A stretch of 54,735 nucleotides of DNA from Ruminococcaceae bacterium UBA7212. Lineage in GTDB: Bacteria > Bacillota > Clostridia > Oscillospirales > Acutalibacteraceae. The translations under genes and the position numbers were made by a program. The stretch's first letter is position 1, and each line of letters opens with the position of its first letter. Under the pieces are notes generated by a model. That model was not told the DNA's origin. It saw only the letters and a list, made by a program, of their open reading frames with translations, and made no database searches. This document shows positions 42,850-50,413 of the stretch, in pieces. The DNA is taken from positions 29,390 through 84,124 of the forward strand of contig DKUE01000017.1 of NCBI GenBank assembly GCA_002490525.1. The letters run 5' to 3'.

Positions 42850-45800
42850 ATGAAAAGACAAACCAAACGCTGTTTGGCTGTGCTGTTGGCTCTGCTGACG
42901 CTGTTTTCCTGCCTGTCTGTCGGCGTATCTGCCTTAACTGTCGGCGATACGGTGCGGGTCAGCGGCTCTAAGGAATGGATCAGCGGCTTCTACTACGATT
43001 TTTCGGGGTCGGGCTTAGGCACAAACAAGTACGGACAGCACCAGTACCTGCACACAGAGGACGGCAGACCTGCCTACTGCATTGAGCCGAACGAGCACTT
43101 TACAGACGGCACAAAAACAATCCGCGACAGTATGGATTCCCTTTCTGAGGACGTGCAAGATAAGATTTCCTTTGCCGAGCTGTACGGATATGACGGTCAC
43201 AGCACAAAGTACGGCTATTCCTGGGAAACAGAGTATGTTGCTACCTGGGGCATTGTGTGGTCGCTTGTATTGGGGCACTTTGACGGCGCGCAAGAGGAGG
43301 CTTACCTCAACCACGTGTTCGGCGGCAGAACCTCTGCAGAGAACCGTGCAAATGCAAAAGCGGTTTATGCAAAAATCAAAGAACAAATCTTGTCACATCG
43401 AACCGTTCCAAGTTTTACTACTCGCGATTTCAATCGAGCGCACGAGAAGAAAATCACCCTCAAGTACAATGTTTCCACAGGGAAATATGAGGGCAGTGTC
43501 ACGGACACAAAAGGCGTGCTTTCGGGGTATACCTTTGCCGCAAACGGCGTAACATTCTCGAAATCGGGCAACACCCTGCACATCAGCACAAACCAGATTC
43601 TGAAAGACTGCACAGTCACAGGAGAGCGCATCAGCAATACCTATGTCAGCTCGCTCCCCGCCCTTTGTGCAGGGTTCGCAGTCGGTTCAGACCAAACGAC
43701 AGCAGTTGCGATAGACTTAAAAGACCCTGTCAACGCATATTTCAGCCTGGAAACGGAATCTGTCGGCAATATCCGCATTGTTAAACAGTCCGAGGACGGC
43801 GTGATTGCCGACGTTCCGCTGCATATCAGCGGCAACGGCGTCGAAAAAGACGTGCGCACAGGTTCGGACGGCACAATCACCGCCGAAAACCTGATTGCGG
43901 GCACATACACCGTCACGGAGCTTGTCGGTGATAAATACATCCCGCAAAGCGCACAGACTGTTACGGTTCTGCCCGGGCAGACTGCTTCTGTATATTTCTC
44001 GAATATCCTCAAAAAATTCACTGTAACCGTTAAAAAGCAGGACAGCGTGACAGGTACGGCGCAAGGTGACGCCACTTTGGAAAACGCCGTATACGGCATT
44101 TATGACGGCGACACGCTTGTTGACACCTACACGACCGATAAAAGCGGCGCGTTCACCTCAAGGGAATACATCTGCGGCGAAAATTGGACACTCCGCGAGC
44201 TGACACCTTCACAAGGGTATTTGCTCGATGAAACCGTGTACCGTATCGGCGCAGAGCCGCGCAACTTTACAATCGAGCACAACCCCATTTCTATGACGGT
44301 TACCGAGAACCCGATTCTCGGGCAGATTGCCATTATCAAACACAACGACAACGGCGATACGCAAATCGAAACGCCCGAAGTTGGCGCGGCGTTCGAGGTG
44401 TATTTGAAGTCTGTCGGCTCTTACACTGCCGCAAAAGACCTTGAAAGGGATTTGCTTGTCACGGATGAAAACGGTTTCGCGCAAACCCAAAAGCTCCCCT
44501 ACGGCGTTTACACGGTACATCAGACACAAGGGAACGAGGGTGCAGCCTTTATTCCCGACTTTGAGGTTGTTATCAGCGAACACGGTGAAGTGTACCGATA
44601 CCTCATCAATAACGCCACCTTCGAGAGCTATCTAAAATTTACCAAGTCGGACGCGGAAACGGGCAAAACCATTCCTTTGGCGGGAACAGGCGTACAGCTC
44701 TATGACCCGCAGGGCAAGCTTGTAACAATGTCCTTTACCTATCCTACGCCGACTGTTGTGGATACATTCTATACAGACAGCGATGGTAAGCTTGTTACAC
44801 CCGAAAAACTGCCCTACGGCAAGGGCTACAAAGCGGTTGAGGTCAAAGCGCCTTACGGCTATGTACTCGACAGCACGCCTGTATACTTCGATATTACGCC
44901 TGAAACAATGCAAGAGGAAGGCGGTCTGACCGTTGTGCTGATTTCGAAGTCTGACGCGCCGCAGAAAGGCACAATCGACATTACAAAGCTCGGTGAGGTA
45001 TTCAGCTCTGTTTCCGAAGAAAACGGCATATATCAGCCTGTATTCGATTTGACGAATAACAAGGGTGCAGAGTTCCGAATCACTGCCGCAGAGGATATTA
45101 CCACGCCTGACGGCACACTGCGCACAGCTGCGGGTGCTGTGGCGGATACGCTTGTTATCGGGGACAGTACAACCAAATCGAAGCCCCTGTATCTCGGTAA
45201 ATATCTTGTGCAGGAAACCAAAGCGGCGCACGGTATGGTGCTTGACCCGACCGTATACGAAGTGACGATTGCCTATGCCGGGCAGAATGTTTCTGTAACC
45301 TCTGCGGCGATTACCGTCACCAATGCGCGGCAAAAGGCAATTATCGACCTTGAAAAAGTCCTTGAGAAAGACGAAGTGTTTGACATTGGCGAAGACGATG
45401 AGATTCTGAACGTACAGTTTGCGCTGTATGCCGCCGAAGAGCTTACGGCAGCTGACGGTTCGGTGATTCCGAAAGACGGCTTGCTCGAAATTCTCAGCTT
45501 AAACGAGAACGGTACGGCGCAGTTCTCTACGGATTTGCCTGTGGACGCCAAAACCTATGTCAAGGAATACAGCACCGACGAGCACTACATTCTTTCCGAT
45601 GAAATCTATCCTGTTGTATTCGAATACGAAGGGCAGGACACGGCAGAAGTCCATATCTCTGTGAACAACGGTGCGCCCATTGACAATACGCTCAAGCGCG
45701 GCGATATTTACGGCAAAAAGGTGGATGAACAAGGCAATGTGCTTGCAGGCTGTCAGTTCGGACTGTTCCCGACAAGTGCCGAGGACTTCACCGAAGAAAC

Positions 45801-46380
45801 CGCGCTTATGCTCTCCGAGAGCGACGAGAACGGCATTTTTGCCTTTACTGACGTGCCGATGGGCGACTATATGCTTGTCGAGCTGTCTGCACCCGATGGC
45901 TATTTGTTCGGCGGCGAACCGATTTCGGTATCAATTACCGAGGATGGTCAGCTCGTGGAGCTCGAAGCTGTGAACACCTGGGCGGACGGTAAGCTGATTA
46001 TTATGAAATCCGATATTTCTAACGGCAAGCCGCTGCCGAACGTGGGCTTTCGGATCCGCAACGAGCAGGGCGAGATTATCCGCGAGGGCTACACCGATGA
46101 AAGCGGCGTTGTCGAGTTTGACAAGCTGCAGAAAGGCAAATACACCTACCAAGAGTTCGCCGCGGCGGATGGGTATATTCTTGACGAAACAGAATACCCG
46201 TTTGAAATTACGGACGAACAGACGGTTGTGCGCATCAATATGACGAACACGCCGATTCCTGTGGAGATTCCGAAAACGGGTGAAACAGCTGCCGTTTGGC
46301 TTTCAGTGACTGCGACCGCCGTATTGCTTGCCGCAGCGTGGATTACGCTGTCGCAGAAAAGGCGGAAATCCAAAGTTTAA
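42850..46380 (+). CDS. LPXTG-type surface adhesin with TQXA-like and multiple SpaA/Cna-B domains
   Basis: 1176 aa. Signal peptide 1-28. A thioester-domain-like N-terminus has Cys77 in RPAYCIEPNE. The partner segment reads YVATWGIVW, with Trp where the family usually has Gln. About eight SpaA/Cna-B modules follow, each ending in an E-box-like strand (TVTELVGD, TLRELTPS, KAVEVKAP, LVQETKAA, YVKEYSTD, LVELSAPD, YQEFAAAD). The sorting signal is IPKTG, a hydrophobic helix and KRRKSKV. Likely sortase-anchored adhesin or pilin-like stalk. RBS AAGGAG. Cargo of the element. Confidence 0.92.
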   Translation: MKRQTKRCLAVLLALLTLFSCLSVGVSALTVGDTVRVSGSKEWISGFYYDFSGSGLGTNKYGQHQYLHTEDGRPAYCIEPNEHFTDGTKTIRDSMDSLSEDVQDKISFAELYGYDGHSTKYGYSWETEYVATWGIVWSLVLGHFDGAQEEAYLNHVFGGRTSAENRANAKAVYAKIKEQILSHRTVPSFTTRDFNRAHEKKITLKYNVSTGKYEGSVTDTKGVLSGYTFAANGVTFSKSGNTLHISTNQILKDCTVTGERISNTYVSSLPALCAGFAVGSDQTTAVAIDLKDPVNAYFSLETESVGNIRIVKQSEDGVIADVPLHISGNGVEKDVRTGSDGTITAENLIAGTYTVTELVGDKYIPQSAQTVTVLPGQTASVYFSNILKKFTVTVKKQDSVTGTAQGDATLENAVYGIYDGDTLVDTYTTDKSGAFTSREYICGENWTLRELTPSQGYLLDETVYRIGAEPRNFTIEHNPISMTVTENPILGQIAIIKHNDNGDTQIETPEVGAAFEVYLKSVGSYTAAKDLERDLLVTDENGFAQTQKLPYGVYTVHQTQGNEGAAFIPDFEVVISEHGEVYRYLINNATFESYLKFTKSDAETGKTIPLAGTGVQLYDPQGKLVTMSFTYPTPTVVDTFYTDSDGKLVTPEKLPYGKGYKAVEVKAPYGYVLDSTPVYFDITPETMQEEGGLTVVLISKSDAPQKGTIDITKLGEVFSSVSEENGIYQPVFDLTNNKGAEFRITAAEDITTPDGTLRTAAGAVADTLVIGDSTTKSKPLYLGKYLVQETKAAHGMVLDPTVYEVTIAYAGQNVSVTSAAITVTNARQKAIIDLEKVLEKDEVFDIGEDDEILNVQFALYAAEELTAADGSVIPKDGLLEILSLNENGTAQFSTDLPVDAKTYVKEYSTDEHYILSDEIYPVVFEYEGQDTAEVHISVNNGAPIDNTLKRGDIYGKKVDEQGNVLAGCQFGLFPTSAEDFTEETALMLSESDENGIFAFTDVPMGDYMLVELSAPDGYLFGGEPISVSITEDGQLVELEAVNTWADGKLIIMKSDISNGKPLPNVGFRIRNEQGEIIREGYTDESGVVEFDKLQKGKYTYQEFAAADGYILDETEYPFEITDEQTVVRINMTNTPIPVEIPKTGETAAVWLSVTATAVLLAAAWITLSQKRRKSKV

Positions 46381-46487
46381 TCAGACCATATCTCTCTAAT
46401 CGTCCTCCTATTAGACGGCTTTGCGGCTGTGCAGCCGATACACCTGCACAGTCGCTTAGTCGGAGGGCTTGAAAAGGGTTAAAAATG

Positions 46488-46519
46488 ACCTGTCTACAAA
46501 TTTGTAGACAGGTTTTTTC
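46488..46519 (+). terminator. Terminator behind the surface protein
   Basis: ACCTGTCTACAAATTTGTAGACAGGT is a perfect palindrome followed by a T-run. Confidence 0.92.
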
Positions 46520-46763
46520 TTGATATATCAAGCTTTTTGCCGTTTTTCTGCTTATTTTGTATACAACTTTGTCGACAAAACGCTTCTTAGGTGCACCTTG
46601 GCAAATTGCACAAAGAGGTCTGAAAAACCGCGTAACAGCGGGCTTTGCCCGATGTTGTCAACCGCAAGGTACGCCGTTAGGTGTACCTTGCTTTATCCTG
46701 CACACTAAAATACAGATGAATTTGCGGTCAAAACAGCAGGCTTCGTCAAAATGCACAAAATAG

Positions 46764-46836
46764 CATAACGGTATTGTATCGAGATATACAAAAACAACAT
46801 AACGGTATTGTATTTTGACAAAATTCGCGGTATACT
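46764..46836 (+). promoter_or_regulatory. Promoter overlapping a 16-bp direct repeat
   Basis: CATAACGGTATTGTAT at 46764-46779 and 46798-46813, 34 bases apart. The second copy ends in TTGTAT, the -35 box; 17 bases later comes TATACT (46831-46836). Likely operator sites for the following DNA-binding protein. Confidence 0.7.
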
Positions 46837-46856
46837 GCTCTCAGAGGTGATAAAAT

Positions 46857-47045
46857 ATGCCAACGGCAAGAACAAGAGCAAACCGCAAGTACAACGCGAA
46901 AGCGTATGACCGCATTGAATTCACAGTAAAAAAGGGTCAGAAAGCGGTCATTGTCGCCACTGCACAGGCGGCAGGAATGAGCACCAATGCATTTATCAAG
47001 GAAGCATTGGCAGAAAAAATGCAGAAAATGCAGAACGAGGAGTAA
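46857..47045 (+). CDS. Small ribbon-helix-helix-type DNA-binding protein
   Basis: 62 aa. AYDRIEFTVKKGQKAVIVATAQAAGMSTNAFIKEALAEKMQ is a typical RHH (Arc/CopG-like) strand-helix-helix, with a basic N-terminal arm. Probably autoregulatory on the repeats in its own promoter. RBS AGAGGTG. Located 22 bases before the transposase gene, so both are on one transcript. Confidence 0.8.
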   Translation: MPTARTRANRKYNAKAYDRIEFTVKKGQKAVIVATAQAAGMSTNAFIKEALAEKMQKMQNEE

Positions 47046-47067
47046 GCCAAACGAAGGGGGCAGTTAT

Positions 47068-48111
47068 ATGCGACATTTCAAACATCTTTCTTTTAATGAC
47101 CGATTGAAAATCGAGGCGTGGCAAAAAGCAGGGGTTTCAAAAAAGGATATGGCAGCAATGCTCGGCGTGCATTGGAGAACAATATACAACGAACTCGCGC
47201 GCGGACAATATGAGCACCTAAACGGCGATTACACAACCGAAATGCGTTATAGTCCCGATATTGCCGAAGCAAAATATCAAGAAAATCTTCGTGCAAAAGG
47301 TGCAGGGCTTAAAATCGGAAATGACCACGAATACGCGGCATATCTCGAATATAAAGTATCGGTAGAAAAATACGCTCCAGGTGCTATCCTCGGAGAAATT
47401 AAGCGTAAAGGCTTACAATTTGATACTACTATATCCAAACCGACCTTTTACCGTTATATCGACCAGGGCGTATTTGCAACGATTACAAATGACGATTTAC
47501 CCGTCAAAAGGCATAAAACCGAACATCGATACAAACGGGTTCGCGCCGCCCGTGCTCCCAAAGGAGAGAGTATAGAGAAACGCCCTGCAGAAATTGCAGA
47601 GCGTTCCTCTTTCGGACATTGGGAAATGGATTGTGTAGTAGGTAAAAAAGGAACAAAGAAAACTTTTCTTGTGCTTACAGAACGGTATACACGGTACGAA
47701 ATTATCCGCATAATGAAAGACCACACAGCTGCAAGCGTAGTAAAGACTTTAAACGGTATCGAGCGTACATATGGAACGGGGCTGTTTCCTAAATTATTCC
47801 AAACAATAACCGTAGACAACGGCTCCGAATTTTCCGATTGCGCAGGACTTGAGCAGAGCTGCCGAAGCACAGGCAATCGCACGAAAGTTTATTATTGCCA
47901 TCCGTACAGCTCATACGAACGCGGTTCGAATGAAAATCAAAACAAGATGATACGTCGTCATTATCCGAAAGGCGTTAGCCTGGATAAAGTTACGCCTGCC
48001 GATACGTGCAAACTCGAAAAATGGATAAATAATTATCCCCGAGGGATTTTTGATTTTTATAGCTCAGCTGATTTATTCGAAGCGTGTTTAAACAGTCTTA
48101 TCTCTGCTTGA
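47068..48111 (+). CDS. IS30-family DDE transposase
   Basis: 347 aa, complete. N-terminal HTH (LSFNDRLKIEAWQKAGVSKKDMAAMLGVHWRTIYNELARG). The rve/DDE core has WEMDCVVGKKG (Asp), VDNGSEF (Asp) and ERGSNENQNKMIRRHYPKG (Glu), then INNYPRGIF, all IS30 hallmarks. RBS GGGGG. No matching IS inverted ends are found tightly around the gene, and the RHH gene sits only 22 bases upstream, so it may belong to the larger element rather than to a simple IS. Confidence 0.93.
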   Translation: MRHFKHLSFNDRLKIEAWQKAGVSKKDMAAMLGVHWRTIYNELARGQYEHLNGDYTTEMRYSPDIAEAKYQENLRAKGAGLKIGNDHEYAAYLEYKVSVEKYAPGAILGEIKRKGLQFDTTISKPTFYRYIDQGVFATITNDDLPVKRHKTEHRYKRVRAARAPKGESIEKRPAEIAERSSFGHWEMDCVVGKKGTKKTFLVLTERYTRYEIIRIMKDHTAASVVKTLNGIERTYGTGLFPKLFQTITVDNGSEFSDCAGLEQSCRSTGNRTKVYYCHPYSSYERGSNENQNKMIRRHYPKGVSLDKVTPADTCKLEKWINNYPRGIFDFYSSADLFEACLNSLISA

Positions 48112-48163
48112 TTCATTACCCAAATGTGAAAATTTGCGGTTTTTTGCAATTTACAACTTGACT

Positions 48164-48186
48164 TTTCAATTTTTTTCGTTTTTTCA
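48164..48186. repeat. Right direct repeat (att-like)
   Basis: Identical to 38407-38429 over 23 bp. Lies 52 bases after the transposase stop. Confidence 0.85.
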
Positions 48187-48197
48187 GGGTAAAAAAG

Positions 48198-48226
48198 AAC
48201 GCGGTCACGAAAACCGCGTTTTTGCC
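48198..48226. terminator. Terminator outside the right element end
   Basis: AACGCGGT/ACCGCGTT stem with T-runs on both strands. Can end the transposase transcript and any spoIIID read-through. A second hairpin, ATGCCGA/TCGGCAT, lies at about 48288-48313. Confidence 0.8.
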
Positions 48227-48345
48227 GTGGAAAATAGCTTGTTGCGGGCGAATCAAAATTACGCTGTGCAGAGACGGCAAAACGCATATGCCGATTTTAT
48301 TTTTCGGCATGTGAGATGCTTCTCTTCGTGCAGAATGACAGTTAT

Positions 48346-48603
48346 CTATGCATCCGTATTCGCCTTATATTTTTCGCGTGTGGCAAGTCCGCCGCGGATA
48401 TGCCGCTGTGCTTTGTTGACATCAAGCACCTCGCGCACCTCGTTGTAAAGCCCCGGACTGATTTTTTCCAAACGTTTGGCAACATCCATATGTACCGTGC
48501 TTTTGCTGATGCCGAAAACCCTTGCGGCGGCACGAACCGTTGCCTGATTTTTAACAATATATTCCCCCAGCTCCACAGCGCGGTCTTCTACACAGTCTTT
48601 CAA
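48346..48603 (-). CDS. spoIIID: Sporulation regulator SpoIIID
   Basis: 85 aa. RAVELGEYIVKNQATVRAAARVFGISKSTVHMDVAKRL is the conserved SpoIIID HTH, at full family length (80-90 aa). It directs mother-cell gene expression during endospore formation. RBS AAGGAGGG. Next to, and divergent from, an SASP gene. Confidence 0.95.
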   Translation of the reverse strand: MKDCVEDRAVELGEYIVKNQATVRAAARVFGISKSTVHMDVAKRLEKISPGLYNEVREVLDVNKAQRHIRGGLATREKYKANTDA

Positions 48604-48792
48604 TGTCGAACCCTCCTTACCTTATCAATACATAGATATGATAAGATAAGAAGGGTTATGACTTTTCAAAAAAACTTAAAACGGATGATTTCAAAAATTT
48701 AGCAATATTAGAATTTATTCACTTTCATATCTTCGGCATGAAAGATAAAAATACTATTGCAAACGCAAATACAAAGCAAAGGAGTGTTTACA

Positions 48793-48987
48793 GTGGCTAG
48801 CAGAAACAAAACAGTTGTTCCCGAGGCTCGTGCGGCTCTTGATAAGTTCAAGATGGAAGCTGCTTCTGAAGTGGGCGTAAACCTGAAGCAGGGCTACAAC
48901 GGTGACCTTACCTCTAAGCAGGCAGGCTCCGTCGGCGGTCAGATGGTTAAAAAGATGATCAAGTCTTATGAAGACGGCTTGAAATAA
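48793..48987 (+). CDS. Alpha/beta-type small acid-soluble spore protein
   Basis: 64 aa. EAASEVGVNLKQGYNGDLTSKQAGSVGGQMVKKMI carries the SASP signature (germination-protease region plus GxxTSxxxGxVGGxM). It coats and protects spore DNA. GTG start with AGGAG 8 bases ahead. A forespore-type -10 (AATACTA, about 48750) is possible. Confirms a spore-former. Confidence 0.96.
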   Translation: MASRNKTVVPEARAALDKFKMEAASEVGVNLKQGYNGDLTSKQAGSVGGQMVKKMIKSYEDGLK

Positions 48988-49018
48988 CTTCGTTCAGAAA
49001 ATTTTTTCGGACAAAAAG

Positions 49019-49055
49019 GTCTGTCGGAGAATTCTCTCCGGCAGACTGCTTTTTT
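49019..49055. terminator. Convergent terminator
   Basis: GTCTGTCGGAGA/CTCTCCGGCAGAC stem and T-run between the SASP gene and convergent alaA. Confidence 0.9.
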
Positions 49056-49063
49056 ATTCGAGG

Positions 49064-50281
49064 TTACGCTTGGCTGTAATTTTTCAAAAAATCCGCCAAC
49101 GCATCTGTTGCCTCTGTAAGCTTTTTGGTATTCGGCAGATACACAATGCGGATGTGGTCGGGTGTTGGGTAATGGAACGCCGTCCCCTGCACGACCAAAA
49201 CCTTTTTTTGCCGCAGGAAATCCAAAACAAACTGCTCATCATCCTTAATATTGAACTTTTTGCAGTCGAATTTCGGGAAAATATAAAATGCGGCTTTCGG
49301 CTTCATCACGCTGACACCATCCATCGAGGACAGCGCATTGTAAACACATTCGCGCTGTTCGTAAATCCGTCCGCCGGGCTGTAAAAGCTTATCCACACTC
49401 TGCACCCCGCCAAGCGCGGTCTGAATAATCTGCTGTGCGGGTACATTGGAGCAAAGACGCATAGACGAAAGCAGATTCAAGCCTTCAATGTAGCCCTTGA
49501 TTTTCTTCTTGTCACCGCTGATGGTCATCCAGCCGCATCGAAAGCCCGCCACACGGTGTGATTTTGACAGTCCGTTAAAGGTCACGCAAGGTACATCGGG
49601 TGCAAGTGACGCAATCGAAATATGCTGAAGTCCGTCCATCACCAAACGGTCGTAAATTTCATCCGAGAAAATAATCAGCTCGTGCTCACGCGCGATTTTA
49701 ACGATCTCTTCCAAAATTTCTTTGGAATACAGCGCACCTGTCGGATTGTTCGGATTGATAATCACAATCCCTTTTGTCTTGTCGGTAATCTTCTTCCAAA
49801 TGTCATCAATATCAGGATTCCATTCGTTCTGCTCATCGCACATATAATGCACGGCATTGCCACCCGCAAGCGTCACGGACGCCGTCCACAGCGGATAATC
49901 GGGTGCAGGCACAAGCATTTCGTCACCGTTATCAAGAAGTCCCTGCATAGACATGGTAATCATTTCGCTGACACCGTTGCCTGTGTAAATATCGTTAATA
50001 CCGACGCCTTCAATATTTTTCAGCTGGCAATACTGCATAATGGCTTTGCGTGCGGAAAAAATGCCTTTGGAATCGGAATACCCTTCCGCGTTGCGCAGGT
50101 TAAACTGCATATCCTGGATAATTTCATCGGGAGCGGTGAAATGAAACGGTGCGGGATTGCCGATATTCAGCTTCAAGATTTGCACACCGTTTTGCGCCAT
50201 GCGGTTCGCCTCGTCTAAAACCGGTCCGCGAAGGTCGTAGCAAACATGGTCAAGCTTGTGAGATTTTTGAAATTCGCGCAT
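49064..50281 (-). CDS. alaA: Alanine (glutamate-pyruvate) aminotransferase
   Basis: 405 aa fold-type I PLP enzyme. CYDLRGPVLDEANRM, KLNIGNPAPF, EGYSDSKGIFSARKAIMQYC, PAPDYPLWTA, NPNNPTGALYSKE and FNGLSKSHRVAGFRCGW (PLP lysine in SKS) match E. coli AlaA almost block for block. It interconverts pyruvate and alanine with glutamate. Start at MREFQKS with AGGTGA ahead. Promoter with extended -10 TGCTATAAT at 50313-50321. Monocistronic. Confidence 0.92.
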   Translation of the reverse strand: MREFQKSHKLDHVCYDLRGPVLDEANRMAQNGVQILKLNIGNPAPFHFTAPDEIIQDMQFNLRNAEGYSDSKGIFSARKAIMQYCQLKNIEGVGINDIYTGNGVSEMITMSMQGLLDNGDEMLVPAPDYPLWTASVTLAGGNAVHYMCDEQNEWNPDIDDIWKKITDKTKGIVIINPNNPTGALYSKEILEEIVKIAREHELIIFSDEIYDRLVMDGLQHISIASLAPDVPCVTFNGLSKSHRVAGFRCGWMTISGDKKKIKGYIEGLNLLSSMRLCSNVPAQQIIQTALGGVQSVDKLLQPGGRIYEQRECVYNALSSMDGVSVMKPKAAFYIFPKFDCKKFNIKDDEQFVLDFLRQKKVLVVQGTAFHYPTPDHIRIVYLPNTKKLTEATDALADFLKNYSQA

Positions 50282-50340
50282 ATGTATCACCTAAAAATCG
50301 TTTTTCACTTATTATAGCATACTTGTCAATAGGGAAATAC

Positions 50341-50369
50341 TTGCGAAAATTCCTGCTTTCATATATAAT
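50341..50369 (+). promoter_or_regulatory. nadE promoter
   Basis: TTGCGA (50341-50346), 17-base spacer, TATAAT (50364-50369), 45 bases before nadE. Confidence 0.8.
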
Positions 50370-50413
50370 TGTATTCATATGATAAAAAGTTTTTCGAACT
50401 GTGAGGGTTACCG

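Larger units (their letters stand above)
46381..46856. other. 476-base gap with terminator, hairpins and repeats
   Basis: No gene. It holds a strong terminator (stem 46488-46512), a hairpin GCAAGGTAC/GTACCTTGC (46662-46690), two copies of TTAGGTG[CT]ACCTTG about 90 bases apart, and the direct repeats at 46764-46813. Candidate transfer or control region. Confidence 0.55.
38407..48186. mobile_element. Probable integrated element flanked by 23-bp direct repeats
   Basis: A perfect 23-bp repeat bounds a block of accessory genes. The block has an IS30-like HTH protein at the left end and an IS30-type transposase at the right, with a replication initiator, sigma-like factor and LPXTG surface protein between. 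No integrase, relaxase or secretion gene is present. Unit size with one repeat copy is 9757 bp. I infer site-specific integration next to the ileS promoter; the recombinase is either the DDE protein or supplied in trans. Confidence 0.7.

Noticed and set aside
44632..45333. 233-codon frame opposite the surface protein
   Set aside because: Antisense to repeated Cna-B coding sequence; composition explained by that gene.
46557..46763. 68-codon frame before the RHH gene
   Set aside because: Crosses hairpins and repeats, has no RBS, and reads like translated intergenic repeat.
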